DNA of 64,000 nucleotides from Hemibagrus wyckioides (GCF_019097595.1 NC_080720.1:25854852-25918851), one strand, 5' to 3'. Shown: positions 54,101-59,173, numbered from the stretch's first letter. The notes: generated from the sequence alone by a model not told the origin. Program-made: numbers and translations.

Positions 54101-57100
54101 GAAAAAGTGGAAGCATGGTTTAAGAGTTTCACGTCCTTAAGAGGAGACTGGAGGGAGAATTCTTAAAAACAACCAACAACTGAAAGAAGCTGTGGTACAA
54201 ATGTGGAAAAGCATCACAAAAGAAGAATGCAACAATTCGGTGAAGTCAGTGTGTCACCAGCATGATGCAGTTATCGCAAGCTGTCCATATAATTTTGCTC
54301 ATTTAGAAATTAGGTGATCCGCCACCAAACATGCCATGTTCAAATTCCATTTTTTTGTCACATACACGATCATACACCGTACTCATACACTGTCCTTGTT
54401 ATATAAAAATAGTAAGATAGAATCTAAAAATGGAATTAACCGAAAGATAAGATCAAAATAAATACAAATAGAAATTAAAAAAAAATGTAAGGAAATATAT
54501 GGAAATAAAGTGACATTTTGCAATAAAGTTGTTTAACACATCTAAATATAAATAACAGGAAATGAAAGCTGAAATTCATATCTACTTTAATCATTTTCAT
54601 CATTTGATTTCAAACCGACGTCAAAACTGCCATTTCACTACTTTTGGAAGGGACTGTATTAATGGCTTGGGTCAAGTAATTGCTTGGGTCACTTATACTG
54701 CACCTTTGAGTTTCTAATTCTAGAGCATGTTGATTGGTTTCAATAGAAATGCTGATGTATTATCTCTTTAAATACTTGACTAGCAGTGTATGTTATTTTT
54801 AGTATTGTAAACCTTCAGAAAACTTTATTACCTAGTCGGTTATCTGATATCGAAGTAACATTTCAAAACTACATTTCTGTCTAATGAATTTGTATCATTT
54901 CACTATAAGTGTCAATATCAGTGTTATGAAGAATAAAAACACACCAGCTCTGAAGGATATGGTAACACAAGAATGAAGTGTTTCACCAAGATCAAATTTC
55001 TACTTTATTTATTTTTTATTACATTATGAAACGCTAAAACACCTTTAAACATTTCCTAAGGTTATCCCGAGTCTATATAATCTCCAAAACACAGTTTCAG
55101 AAGTATTTTTGCTCATAAAAAAAATGACTTTTTGTTTCAAAATGCATCCACTGAATCAAATACAGTAATAAATAGGGTTTTTTTTTCCATTAAACACACA
55201 TTTTATTAGGACAATCACTAGAAACATACAGTGAGCATTAAAAATAATAAATAATTGCATAGTAACAGCATAACAAACTTCTTGCTTCTTAGCACTGTGG
55301 TTCTCTACATTGTAATGAGCCATTTAACATGAGAATTTAAATTACTAATACTAGTTTATTTTACAAAACATCTATTAACAGGTCCCTATAACAAAATTAC
55401 GATGTGAACAGACAACAAGCCTAATAGCAGTATTTATAATTTGATCATATTAAATATTTTTGCATGCAATTGCATGGAATTTGAGATTTGTTTGTTTATT
55501 TAAAGTGATTTTAGACTTTTTTGGATTATGTAATCAAATGTAAATTGTCTACACTTGCCATACACTCACTCTATTAGAAACATCATATTAATACAGTGTA
55601 ATATTCATAGCAGTAGTAGTGTAGTGTTCATAGCATGGATTCCAATGATTCTGGATTGTGTTGATTTAATTGTTATTTGATTGCTATTGATTTGAGTTGC
55701 ACATTTGTGCTATGAAGCTCTTGTTCTTACCCAGCTCTACTGTATTGTTTTCTGCTTGATTGAGAAATTCATATATGATGAAACCAGTTTGAGTCAGTAT
55801 GCTTTGTGACATGAAGCTTTATCATGCTGGAAGTAGAAATCATTATGAGTTTAAACTGTGGCCATAAAGGGATCCATGTGGTCAGCAACAACACATCAGA
55901 TAGTCTGATACCATGCACGATTGGTACTAAGGAGCCCATTGTGTGCCATTCCTCACACCATTACACCACTACCACCACCACCAGCAGCCTGAACTGTTGA
56001 CACAGGCTTGGCAGGTTTGGTCCTGGGTTCATGCCATTGACTGGTCTTTACGCTACCATCTGCATGTCGCAGCAGCAATCAAGATTCATTAGACCGGGCT
56101 TAATTTTTCCAATCTGTCCGTTTTTGGTGCCCAGGGTAGCATCAATTTGCTGTTCTAGGTTTTTTTTTTTTTTTTTTTTTTTGCTCAGCACACTTGTAAA
56201 GAGCTGCAGATCTGCTGCTGACTAGATTTCTGTTTTTCTGATCATTCTGTCTAAAATAGTGTGTGGGATTCAGCCCTTTTATGAAACACAAACCAACAAT
56301 CATGCCACGGTCATCAAGTCACTTTTCACCGTTCTGATGTTTACTGTAAACATTAAAATGATGCTTGTGAACTGTATGAGTGTGATATTGTGCATTGCAC
56401 TGCTGCCACATTGTTAACAGATTTGATAAATGCATGGATGTGAAGATGTTCTTAATAAAGTGGACTGTGTGTTTATTGTGTTTTCTAGATTATTTCTACA
56501 TGGTACAGCTGACTACACAATATAAAATTTCTTTCAGCTCCTACTGATATACTGTATTGTGTGTATATATACAAAAGGAGAATATGTAAGACGTTGCTGG
56601 ATATGTATTGTTTAATGAAAATGCAGCTATTACACATACATTGTAAAAACGTAGTGCCACACATTTTATGCATTTATTTTGTCAGTGGTGTATCATGGTT
56701 CAGACTGATGTTTTGTATGTGTCATTTTCTAGAGATCAGACTGAGGAAGCTGGTTGATGAGAGGGAGAGTTTGCTTGAACAGGCAAGTTTCAGCTCTACC
56801 CACAAATATAGGGTGCTTTTGTCGACATTTAGCTAATCATGGGTTGTGTGTCTGTGTGCACGTCTAGGTAAGGAAGCTGAAAGCAGTCGTGGAACAAAAG
56901 CAGAGGAACGGCACCGGGGAAGCAGTAAGTCCACATGAAGATGACCTCCAGAACAACATAGACTCACATATCATCGACTTGCAGAGTAAGACACGTGTTT
57001 ATTAACCCTGCTGTCAGATTACAAGTCTTTTTATTTGTTGGTTTGTTTTAAATATATCCGGTGAATCAAATCTATGTTTTTTGCATGTTGCATGGAATGG

Positions 57101-59173
57101 TAAAGATATTGTATTGTACAACATATCTCAAAATGAGGTGTAACACAAGACCTTGAAATATAAATCAAATGATTAAACAACATAATATGAACAAACAGTA
57201 TTCTCTCTGAATTCTGAGATTCTCCACATTGAGATATTTGTCACATGCGCATATTAAAATGATCAAATAGAGGAGCCTGTAGCCCAGGGGTGTTCAAATT
57301 AATCTCTTTTGAAGGTCCAGCAACCCAGAACTAACATGACTGAATGATGGCAGCAGTTAAGTTTGAATGCTTATGCATTAGCTCATGGCTATAAATAAGA
57401 CACATCGGTTTGGAGTAGCTATGTTTTGCTTGGCTGTGGCAATTTTTATTACAATCTCCAACTAATGCCATGTGCTAGCAACAAATTAATCTTCAGTTGT
57501 GAAATGTTAGAGAATAAACATTATATAGACAATATTTCTCTGTCTAATTATTTTGTTTTTGTTGCCGATTCTATTTTTTCTTAAATCATCAATTCACTTA
57601 TTAGACCAGAAAGGGTAAATGAAATTTAAGTTACTTTCTTAGTATTGCTTTATTTGCATTTATTGATCTTCACACATGCATCACACCACCAGGGTTGGGG
57701 ATCAATTCCCGTGTGTCTGGGTAATCCAGTTTCTTCCCCTAATCCAAGAACATGCATTGCAGGCTGATTGGCATCTCTAAATTGTCCATAGTGTTAAGTT
57801 GGCTCCCCTTCCAGGGTATCCCCCACCTTGAGCCACATGTCCCCTGGGATAGACTCCACGACCCTTTATTGGGTAAGAGATACAGAAAATGGATGGGTGG
57901 AGCTTCTCAGATTTGACTACAGGACTGTCTGAGTGCTTTCTGCATTAAGACCATGGTTTACTATCCCTAAATCCAGGCTCCCCACAACCTTGTGTTGGAT
58001 AAGAGGTTCAAAAAATAGGTCAATGTATGTAAAGAGTGTTTCTCTTAAGCAAACTATTTCACATGTAAATCACATGAAAATGAGACAGTCAGTGCATGCA
58101 GATGGTACCCTGACTTGTGTTTTGTTCACATTTTAAGCTTTTTACCAAATTAAAGGAGCCATAAGTACTCATTTTCACTAAAAGACCAGAATCAGTTGCA
58201 GAAAAACCATGAGGCTAGACTAAGAGCTAGAACTTTCCTGTACTGAATTTTCAATTATGCTTCTGTGTTGTTCATAATATATTATTATCTTGCTTCATCA
58301 ATGCAGGAGATGCTAACAGGCAAATCAGCGACTTGAAATTTAAGCTGGTGAAGTCTGAGCAGGAGGTTACAGCTCTGGAACAAAACGTGGGTAGAAGAAA
58401 TCAGTAGAAGAAAACCTCAACAATCACTAAATGCTAGCTAAATATTTATTACGATTGATGCTATGAAGAGACTTTCACATTTTCTTTGTTTCTACTTAGA
58501 TCATTCGACTGGAGGGACAGGTGACTCGCTACAAAACAGCCTCTGAAGCAGCTGAGAAAGTGGAGGACGAGCTGAAAGTGGAGAAACGTAAATTGCAGAG
58601 AGAGGTACTTTGTGAGCAGGAGCACACTATTCATCAATAAACCCATTACTAATTTGTCAACACGGCACTTCAGTCAATCAGCATTGATATGTAATTGGTT
58701 CAGTCAGTCAACTGTCAAGGACAGAAGACATGTTTTCCCACTGGGAATTCTGTAAAGTCAATATTATGCATTAGAGAATGCATGACTAAAAGCAGAAAAA
58801 CTAGGAGAGATAGCTTGGTATTGTCAGAGTTACAGAATCTCAGAATTCAGAAGATTTCCCACAGGCATCTGGGTCCAGGATCCAAAAGAACAAACAGTGA
58901 CACTAGTCAGTCATGTGCATCTAAACTCATGTATGTGGAAAGGGCAGGTTGTGTTGAAATGTATGTTGTGGTCAAATATGTTTTAGATTCAACCGTATGA
59001 CTTAATAATACATAGATATCCATTTAATTTCGTCTTGCATTTTGCTTTCTTCCCATTTCCAGCTGAGATCTGCTCTGGACCGTATCAGTGAATTAGAGGC
59101 CAGCAATTCTCATCTGTCCAAAAGAGTGGAGAAGATGAAAGCCAACCGGAATGCGATGCTTGCCCAGCAGTGA
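12647..59173 (+). CDS. lrrfip1: LRRFIP1, coiled-coil isoform (19 coding exons)
   Basis: LRR-binding FLII-interacting protein 1 binds the leucine-rich repeats of Flightless-I. In mammals it also acts as a cytosolic nucleic-acid sensor feeding beta-catenin/p300 and as a GC-rich-promoter repressor (GCF2). Exons: join(12647-12736, 36995-37081, 39300-39317, 40163-40210, 41190-41234, 42242-42292, 46181-46258, 46739-46768, 46862-46987, 47348-47518, 48420-48512, 49780-49872, 51280-51372, 51458-51584, 56733-56782, 56868-56985, 58307-58386, 58500-58604, 59063-59173); 1,614 nt, 537 residues, every phase compatible. Landmarks: [10 protein letters not shown] start, [19 protein letters not shown] (31-49), [46 protein letters not shown], then coiled coil to QQ-stop. 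LRRFIP2 is the close paralogue; [15 protein letters not shown] and the alternative terminal exon favour LRRFIP1. A 24-residue exon (ELNELKDQ type) of mammalian isoforms was not found between 46987 and 47348. Confidence 0.92.
13100..13320. promoter_or_regulatory. Cluster of cAMP-response-element motifs
   Basis: Two full palindromic CREs (TGACGTCA at 13279-13286 and 13313-13320) and a TGACGTGC at 13100-13107 lie 360-580 bp inside intron 1. They are in the CpG-rich shoulder of the promoter. Consensus motifs are seen; CREB/ATF binding is inferred. Confidence 0.5.
13835..14268. mobile_element. Fragment of a non-autonomous DNA transposon (family A)
   Basis: It shares ordered blocks with 59869-60526 and 55560-56474: TTGTAAAGAGTGATCATTTG, ACTCTGACAAGCCCATCTGG, AACCATGCCATGGTCAAA, ATGATTGGCTGAATAGATAA, then a CCTAATAAAG-CAGTCAGTGG end. 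The 5' end is unclear. Confidence 0.6.
14270..15490. other. lrrfip1 intron 1, no feature recognised
   Basis: No repeat or gene was identified. The open frame at 14515-14928 has no homology that I recognise. Confidence 0.5.
15520..15660 (+). repeat. LINE/SINE tail with (GGAT)n
   Basis: GATGGACTGGCGACCTGTCC through to a six- to seven-unit GGAT run at 15629-15657. This is the 3' tail of a very common fish retroposon; related tails lie at 23320-23475, 26465-26778 and 57690-57900, and in inverse orientation at 19068-19239. Confidence 0.7.
16430..17098. mobile_element. Foldback-type non-autonomous DNA transposon
   Basis: Outer ends ACAGTT...GTTTACAT and ATGTAAAC...AACTGT face each other. Inside, GGGGGGTGTAAACTTTTGAA at about 16735 is answered by TTTAAAAGTTTACACCCCCC at about 16875. 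The 16668-16700 segment (ACTGAGGGACTTGTGCACAA) is answered by the inverse at 16940-16972. No coding sequence is seen. Confidence 0.65.
17941..18245 (+). repeat. Dispersed repeat family B, forward copy
   Basis: Begins TTCAATTTTATTTGTACAGC, passes ATTGTCTCAAAGCAG, then AAGGAAAAACTCCCTGAGG and GAAACCTTTGAGAGGAAGCA. The reverse-orientation copy at 31625-31860 has the same blocks in inverse order; short pieces occur at 34790-34860 and 40845-40920. Confidence 0.7.
18983..19067 (+). repeat. Left arm of 85-bp inverted repeat
   Basis: GGAGAATGTTCCTTAATGTG... ending in AACATCATC. It is the inverse complement of 19240-19324 with three differences, all C/T. Confidence 0.9.
19068..19239 (-). repeat. Retroposon tail inside inverted repeat
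   Basis: Starts with a CCAT run (inverse of GGAT) and continues ACACCCATTCACACATGACA. It is the reverse orientation of the GGAT-tailed retroposon family. It fills the loop between the two 85-bp arms. Confidence 0.65.
19240..19324 (-). repeat. Right arm of 85-bp inverted repeat
   Basis: GATGATGTTAATTACATGCT... ending in AACATTCTCC. It is the inverse complement of 18983-19067 at 82 of 85 positions, followed directly by a CA run. Confidence 0.9.
19330..23310. other. lrrfip1 intron 1, mostly unassigned
   Basis: Contains a poly-C run at about 19821, a GT run at about 21991-22013 and, near 20990-21120, a stretch rich in AAAGTACTTAAGTA-type motifs like the ends of common fish DNA transposons. Short CTAACC runs near 20126 are not a telomere. 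No exon was recognised. Confidence 0.5.
23320..23475 (+). repeat. GGAT-tailed retroposon fragment
   Basis: CTAAATTGCCCCTAGGTGTG ... GGACAGGCTCTGGATTAACC ... GATGGATGGATG, the standard order for this family. Confidence 0.7.
24155..24893. mobile_element. Nested non-autonomous DNA transposon
   Basis: Inverted ends GGTCACACTGCATGATTTT and AAAATCATGCAGTGTGAAAG. The interior has several inverse pairs of the kind TCACACTG..GCGAC and no intact frame. Confidence 0.7.
25120..25310 (+). repeat. tRNA-derived SINE body, head missing
   Basis: Shares GCCCCAGC.CCACCAAG, GGCCCTTAACCCTCTCTGCT and GAAGAAAAGAATT.C blocks with the full copy at 39769-40003. The box A part is absent. Confidence 0.7.
25407..26440. 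other. lrrfip1 intron 1, no feature recognised
   Basis: No gene or repeat was assigned; the overlapping small frames at 25448-25986 have no support. Confidence 0.5.
26465..26778 (+). repeat. GGAT-tailed retroposon, near full-length
   Basis: A tRNA-like head (GTTTAGTGGTTAGCATGTTT with a following GGGGGTTTAATTCC), a body with TTTGCATGTTCTCCCAGTGT and CCAAAGACATGCATAGCTGA, and a GATGGATGG tail. Confidence 0.75.
26780..28990. other. lrrfip1 intron 1, mostly unassigned
   Basis: Only a TTTG tetranucleotide run at 27673-27700 stands out. No exon was recognised among the short frames. Confidence 0.5.
29015..29390. repeat. Probable dispersed repeat
   Basis: Segments such as CAGGTCATTTAATCAGAGCT and AGTCAGGCTTGGTAAAC resemble a common fish interspersed repeat. 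Boundaries and class are uncertain. Confidence 0.35.
29885..29945 (-). repeat. SINE head fragment
   Basis: On the minus strand this reads GTAGCTCAAATGTTTAAGGC and then GATCAGGGTTCAAGCCCC: box A- and box B-like tRNA sequence without a body. Confidence 0.65.
29990..30440. repeat. Three diverged units of a GTCCCC repeat plus CA run
   Basis: The block ATGTCCC..A.AA.AT.TTCTTGTGGACA recurs at about 30035, 30195 and 30375, each preceded by an AT-rich spacer. A CA run follows at 30423-30440. Confidence 0.6.
30450..31620. other. lrrfip1 intron 1, no feature recognised
   Basis: No gene or repeat could be assigned. Confidence 0.5.
31625..31860 (-). repeat. Dispersed repeat family B, reverse copy
   Basis: CCTCTCAAGGTTTCTTCCTC, GGGAGTTTTTCCTTGCCAC, GCTGCTTTGAGACAATG and ACAAATAAAATTGAATTGAA are the inverse of blocks at 17941-18245. 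Confidence 0.75.
31865..32750. other. lrrfip1 intron 1, no feature recognised
   Basis: The open frame at 32188-32604 (minus) shows no family resemblance. No repeat was assigned. Confidence 0.5.
32755..33010 (+). repeat. Degenerate GGAT-tail retroposon
   Basis: GGTGGCATAGTGGTGGTGCA at the head and CATAGGTTTTCTCCAGGTTC in the body match the family of 26465-26778. The tail is decayed. Confidence 0.6.
33349..33544. mobile_element. hAT-like MITE with 8-bp target duplication
   Basis: Inverted ends GGGTGTCCAATCTTATCTG and CAGATAAGATTGGACACCC. GTTTAAGC flanks both sides (33341-33348 and 33545-33552) as an 8-bp duplication, the hAT hallmark. The interior (196-bp element) is non-coding. Confidence 0.8.
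33560..35055. other. lrrfip1 intron 1, mostly unassigned
   Basis: About 34790-34860 is a small reverse piece of family B (AAAGCTGCCTTGTGATAAAG ... AACATTTAATTGAA). Nothing else was recognised. Confidence 0.5.
35060..36060 (+). mobile_element. Non-autonomous DNA transposon (family C) split by a LINE
   Basis: The two flanks 35060-35345 and 35825-36060 match, in inverse orientation, the uninterrupted copy at 50385-50945. Shared blocks include the TGCGCAGGTTACTGTACGTC region against the inverse GTTACGTAACCTGCAG, and GTTGTGGAAACTAAT. The central piece is the LINE fragment described separately. Confidence 0.65.
35346..35822 (-). mobile_element. LINE 3' fragment (reverse transcriptase C-terminus)
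   Basis: The minus-strand frame 35822-35580 reads [20 protein letters not shown] and then [12 protein letters not shown], the conserved C-terminal region following the reverse transcriptase of CR1/L2/Rex-type LINEs. The + strand start, ACATTTACATTTATGGCATT, is the usual antisense tail. It is a 5'-truncated, non-functional copy. Confidence 0.75.
36065..36994. other. 3' end of lrrfip1 intron 1, no feature recognised
   Basis: AT-rich; no repeat or exon was identified before the exon 2 acceptor. Confidence 0.5.
36995..37081 (+). CDS. lrrfip1: lrrfip1 coding exon 2
   Basis: 29 codons, phase 0 to 0: [19 protein letters not shown] followed by [10 protein letters not shown]. This is the hallmark basic/acidic helix of LRRFIP1/2 and nearly invariant. 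The acceptor is TTTGCCAG and the donor is GAG/GTGAGC. The local GC content is very high against the AT-rich intron. Confidence 0.96.
37082..38195 (+). other. lrrfip1 intron 2, first part
   Basis: No gene or classified repeat was seen before the retroposon and transposon pieces at 38200-38614. Confidence 0.5.
38200..38400 (+). repeat. Retroposon head and body fragment
   Basis: GGGGGTTTGATTCCCATCAC (box B-like), then TTCTCCCTGTGCTTCGGGG and CCACAAACATGCGTGG, match 26465-26778. It is cut off where the Tc1/mariner piece begins. Confidence 0.65.
38401..38614 (-). mobile_element. Tc1/mariner-like remnant
   Basis: Closely related to 4870-5090: TGTGCACTGGTGTGC, AACAGGAAGGGGTCATTC, AGAGTTCCTTTCACTGGAAC, TTTGGAGGGGTGTCCCAAAA, and an end near CAATATTGTGTA. 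Only the right-hand half remains. Confidence 0.75.
39300..39317 (+). CDS. lrrfip1: lrrfip1 micro-exon 3
   Basis: 18 bp, six codons (IYQAQR), phase 0 to 0, matching IYQVQK of mammals. The acceptor is CGTCTAG and the donor is AGG/GTAAGT. Confidence 0.9.
39430..39700 (+). repeat. Dispersed repeat D, copy 1
   Basis: Shares ordered blocks with 42610-42850: CATTCAG.C.AAGATCCTCTT, GTCTTCACTGGTAGG.GTTTAA, TTGCTTACAGTCTCACCAA and TTTTCC. Confidence 0.5.
39769..40003 (+). repeat. tRNA-derived SINE, near full-length
   Basis: Box A-like TGGCTCAAGTGG and box B-like GGGTTCAAGCC are spaced as in a tRNA. They are followed by CCACCAAGTTGCCACTGTTG, GGCCCTTAACCCTCTCTGCT and GAAGAAAAGAATTTCGCTGT, with an AT-rich tail. 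It lies in intron 3 of lrrfip1. Confidence 0.85.
40163..40210 (+). CDS. lrrfip1: lrrfip1 coding exon 4
   Basis: 16 codons, [16 protein letters not shown], phase 0 to 0, nearly identical to the mammalian protein. The acceptor is CACACAG and the donor is ATG/GTACGG. Confidence 0.95.
40471..41020. mobile_element. Non-autonomous DNA transposon
   Basis: Inverted ends GTTCACACATACAGCGA and TCGCTGTATGTGTGAAC. It includes a short piece of family B at 40845-40920. No intact frame. Confidence 0.75.
41190..41234 (+). CDS. lrrfip1: lrrfip1 coding exon 5
   Basis: 15 codons, [15 protein letters not shown], phase 0 to 0. The acceptor is CGGCAG; the donor TCG/GTCTGT is weak, but the next conserved exon fits. 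It corresponds to [15 protein letters not shown] in mammals. Confidence 0.9.
41808..41892. repeat. AAT/ATG trinucleotide microsatellite
   Basis: An imperfect AAT run with a central GATGATGAT interruption. Confidence 0.95.
42242..42292 (+). CDS. lrrfip1: lrrfip1 coding exon 6
   Basis: 17 codons, [17 protein letters not shown], phase 0 to 0, a signature block of the family. The acceptor is GTTTAG and the donor is AGG/GTTAGT. Confidence 0.95.
42610..42850 (+). repeat. Dispersed repeat D, copy 2
   Basis: Diverged direct copy of 39430-39700, with ACATTCAGCCGAGATCCTCT and CTGCACTGGTAGGATTTAAA blocks. Confidence 0.5.
42851..43862 (+). other. lrrfip1 intron, no feature recognised
   Basis: AT-rich; no repeat or exon assigned before the candidate cassette exon. 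Confidence 0.5.
43863..43922 (+). CDS. lrrfip1: Candidate lrrfip1 cassette exon
   Basis: An excellent acceptor (long pyrimidine tract, then CCGTAG) is followed by 60 bp in phase 0 that reads [20 protein letters not shown], with a possible donor TGT/GTCTGT. The length is a multiple of three, so inclusion would insert 20 residues between exon 6 and exon 7. The YSDL block resembles serine-rich YSDLAAL-type cassette sequence that I recall from the paralogue LRRFIP2. The donor is weak and no transcript evidence is available. Confidence 0.45.
44102..44369. mobile_element. Short TIR element (MITE)
   Basis: AGTGCAGGGG at the left is answered by CCCCTGCACT at the right, a perfect 10-bp inverted repeat. 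The interior is non-coding. I saw no convincing target duplication. Confidence 0.5.
44934..45469 (+). mobile_element. Internally deleted Tc1/mariner-like element
   Basis: The ends are inverse (GTCAGTCATAACATTA and TAATGTTATGGCTGATC). The left interior retains pieces of a helix-turn-helix transposase start (DLSLFDKP, then QYLPKV-type frame-shifted text); the right retains its last codons. The central catalytic part is deleted and stops are frequent. Confidence 0.7.
46181..46258 (+). CDS. lrrfip1: lrrfip1 coding exon 7
   Basis: 26 codons, [20 protein letters not shown] and ARASPV, phase 0 to 0. It is a serine/arginine-rich block shared with LRRFIP2 ([16 protein letters not shown] type). The acceptor is TGTCCAG and the donor is GTG/GTGAGC. 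Confidence 0.93.
46304..46407. repeat. Inverted repeat around a (TA)n core
   Basis: Left arm CCAGTCTTTAGACTAACAAA (46304-46329, 26 bp) and right arm 46382-46407 are inverse with one mismatch. Between them is an uninterrupted TA run of about 50 bp. More TA-rich sequence continues to about 46545. Confidence 0.9.
46739..46768 (+). CDS. lrrfip1: lrrfip1 coding exon 8
   Basis: 30 bp, [10 protein letters not shown], phase 0 to 0, matching VEERPEKDFTEK in mammals. The acceptor is CCCGTAG and the donor is AAG/GTTAGT. Confidence 0.9.
46862..46987 (+). CDS. lrrfip1: lrrfip1 coding exon 9
   Basis: 42 codons, phase 0 to 0, with [28 protein letters not shown] and REIK, all nearly invariant in LRRFIP1/2. 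The acceptor is TCGCTAG. The donor AAG/GTCATT is weak. Confidence 0.95.
47348..47518 (+). CDS. lrrfip1: lrrfip1 coding exon 10
   Basis: 57 codons, phase 0 to 0: [20 protein letters not shown], then [20 protein letters not shown]. This is the first part of the long coiled coil that dimerises the protein and binds Flightless-I. The acceptor is CTTTCAG and the donor is AAG/GTACGT. Confidence 0.96.
47560..47730 (-). repeat. tRNA-derived SINE in lrrfip1 intron
   Basis: On the minus strand this reads GGTAGCTCAGTGGTTAAGGC (box A-like) and GTGAATTCAAATCC (box B-like), then a body ending in CTCTGGATAATGATGTAAAT. Its edge is about 40 bp from exon 10. Confidence 0.75.
47928..48133. repeat. Palindromic AT and AAT microsatellite
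   Basis: 47928-48003 is a perfect palindrome (TACTGATATAT ... ATATATCAGTA). It is followed by an AAT run, a second long TA run and an inverse TTA run (about 48011-48133). Confidence 0.9.
48420..48512 (+). CDS. lrrfip1: lrrfip1 coding exon 11 (93 bp)
   Basis: 31 codons, [20 protein letters not shown] and on to EELLK, coiled coil, phase 0 to 0. It matches [20 protein letters not shown] in mammals. The acceptor is GTGTTAG and the donor is AAG/GTAAGC. Confidence 0.95.
48719..49580 (-). mobile_element. Tc1-like element relic
   Basis: Ends: AAAAGTAATTTCCCCACTAA on the left, and GGACAAATACTTTTTCACT on the right, which are roughly inverse. Interior blocks (GAGGAATGTTGGCCCACTCT, CATGCCACAGCATCTCA, TCTCACTGTGGTCCCAAA) match a widespread fish Tc1 family with its transposase on the minus strand. 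Many stops. Confidence 0.75.
49780..49872 (+). CDS. lrrfip1: lrrfip1 coding exon 12 (93 bp)
   Basis: 31 codons, phase 0 to 0, ending in [16 protein letters not shown], coiled coil. It is close to the ETLEWKDKKIG block of LRRFIP2, a segment left out of several mammalian LRRFIP1 isoforms. The acceptor is GTTCAG and the donor is AGG/GTACTC. Confidence 0.9.
50385..50945 (-). mobile_element. Non-autonomous DNA transposon (family C), intact copy
   Basis: Inverted ends TTTTTACACTGGC and GCCAGTGTAAAAA. It is the uninterrupted counterpart of 35060-36060 in inverse orientation. Confidence 0.65.
51280..51372 (+). CDS. lrrfip1: lrrfip1 coding exon 13 (93 bp)
   Basis: 31 codons, [20 protein letters not shown] and [11 protein letters not shown], coiled coil, phase 0 to 0. 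It is the LRRFIP2-like ALERQKEY block. The acceptor is CATACAG and the donor is AAG/GTAGAG. Confidence 0.92.
51458..51584 (+). CDS. lrrfip1: lrrfip1 coding exon 14, branch point of isoforms
   Basis: 127 nt, phase 0 in and phase 1 out. [19 protein letters not shown] matches the KHGIILNSEIATNGETSD block of LRRFIP1. The last base G can be joined to AG at 52064 (long isoform) or AG at 56733 (coiled-coil isoform), giving glutamate in either case. The acceptor is TTTCACAG and the donor is TTAG/GTAAGT. Confidence 0.94.
51585..52063 (+). other. lrrfip1 intron before alternative terminal exon
   Basis: No repeat or exon was recognised. Confidence 0.5.
52064..52866 (+). CDS. lrrfip1: lrrfip1 alternative terminal exon (long isoform)
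   Basis: A large open exon of 803 nt that enters in phase 1 after GTTCCAG and ends at TAA, followed 26 bp later by AATAAA. It adds 266 residues after the split codon (a 650-residue protein). The sequence is acidic, low-complexity and poorly conserved, like the large last exon of the mammalian long (GCF2/TRIP) isoform, and ends RGQDCSVS where mammals end EDCTMS. It replaces the C-terminal coiled coil. The mammalian lysine-rich run (KNKKKKNKKKK type) is reduced here to a short KKKTR, so nucleic-acid binding by this tail is doubtful. Confidence 0.82.
52893..52898 (+). terminator. lrrfip1: Polyadenylation signal of the long isoform
   Basis: AATAAA 26 bp after the stop codon of the alternative terminal exon. 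Confidence 0.6.
53104..54658 (+). mobile_element. Full-length but dead Tc1 element
   Basis: The ends face each other (TAGTCTCCTCTGAAATTATT, and the inverse-related CTTTTGGAAGGGACTG) with TA at 53104-53105 and 54657-54658. At about 1.55 kb it has the usual Tc1 length. It lies between the alternative terminal exon and exon 15 of lrrfip1. Confidence 0.85.
53397..54260 (+). pseudogene. Tc1 transposase pseudogene
   Basis: The frame is broken by several stops and shifts. Recognisable pieces are an N-terminal helix-turn-helix portion (ILKLRKDEI), [20 protein letters not shown] at about 53935, and [14 protein letters not shown] at about 54057, which carries the second catalytic Asp region. The third catalytic block (SPDLNPIEH) is missing: [12 protein letters not shown] stops first. 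Downstream, [18 protein letters not shown] survives in another frame. It cannot encode an active enzyme. Confidence 0.85.
54660..55555. other. lrrfip1 intron, no feature recognised
   Basis: AT-rich; AATAAA at 54932-54937 is probably incidental. No repeat was assigned. Confidence 0.5.
55560..56474. mobile_element. Non-autonomous DNA transposon (family A)
   Basis: Left end ATACACTCACTCTATTAGAA and right end CTTAATAAAGTGGACTGTGT are inverse-related. The interior shares CATTGCACTGCTGCCACAT and CATGCCACGGTCA with 59869-60526. A poly-T run lies at 56160-56182. Confidence 0.7.
56733..56782 (+). CDS. lrrfip1: lrrfip1 coding exon 15
   Basis: 50 nt, completing the split codon, then [16 protein letters not shown], the start of the conserved C-terminal coiled coil. 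The acceptor is TTCTAG. The donor is CAG/GCAAGT, a GC-type donor. Confidence 0.93.
56868..56985 (+). CDS. lrrfip1: lrrfip1 coding exon 16
   Basis: 118 nt, phase 0 in and phase 1 out: [20 protein letters not shown] and on to HIIDLQ. It reads through an internal GCAGTAAGT that looks like a donor (56930-56937); use of it would break the frame. The acceptor is CGTCTAG and the donor is CAGA/GTAAGA. Confidence 0.9.
57690..57900 (+). repeat. GGAT-tail retroposon fragment
   Basis: GGCTGATTGGCATCTCTAAA, TCCAGGGTATCCCCCACC, TGGGATAGACTCCACGACCC and a short GGATGGGTGG tail. Confidence 0.7.
58307..58386 (+). CDS. lrrfip1: lrrfip1 coding exon 17
   Basis: 80 nt, completing the split Arg, then [20 protein letters not shown] and TALEQN, nearly identical to mammals. 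The acceptor is ATGCAG and the donor is AAC/GTGGGT. Confidence 0.95.
58500..58604 (+). CDS. lrrfip1: lrrfip1 coding exon 18
   Basis: 35 codons, [20 protein letters not shown], then [15 protein letters not shown], coiled coil, phase 0 to 0. The acceptor is ACTTAG and the donor is GAG/GTACTT. Confidence 0.96.
59063..59173 (+). CDS. lrrfip1: lrrfip1 terminal coding exon 19
   Basis: 36 codons and [23 protein letters not shown], then [16 protein letters not shown]. Mammals end ...KANRSALLSQQ. The acceptor is TTTCCAG. Confidence 0.96.
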   Translation: MRSALDRISELEASNSHLSKRVEKMKANRNAMLAQQ

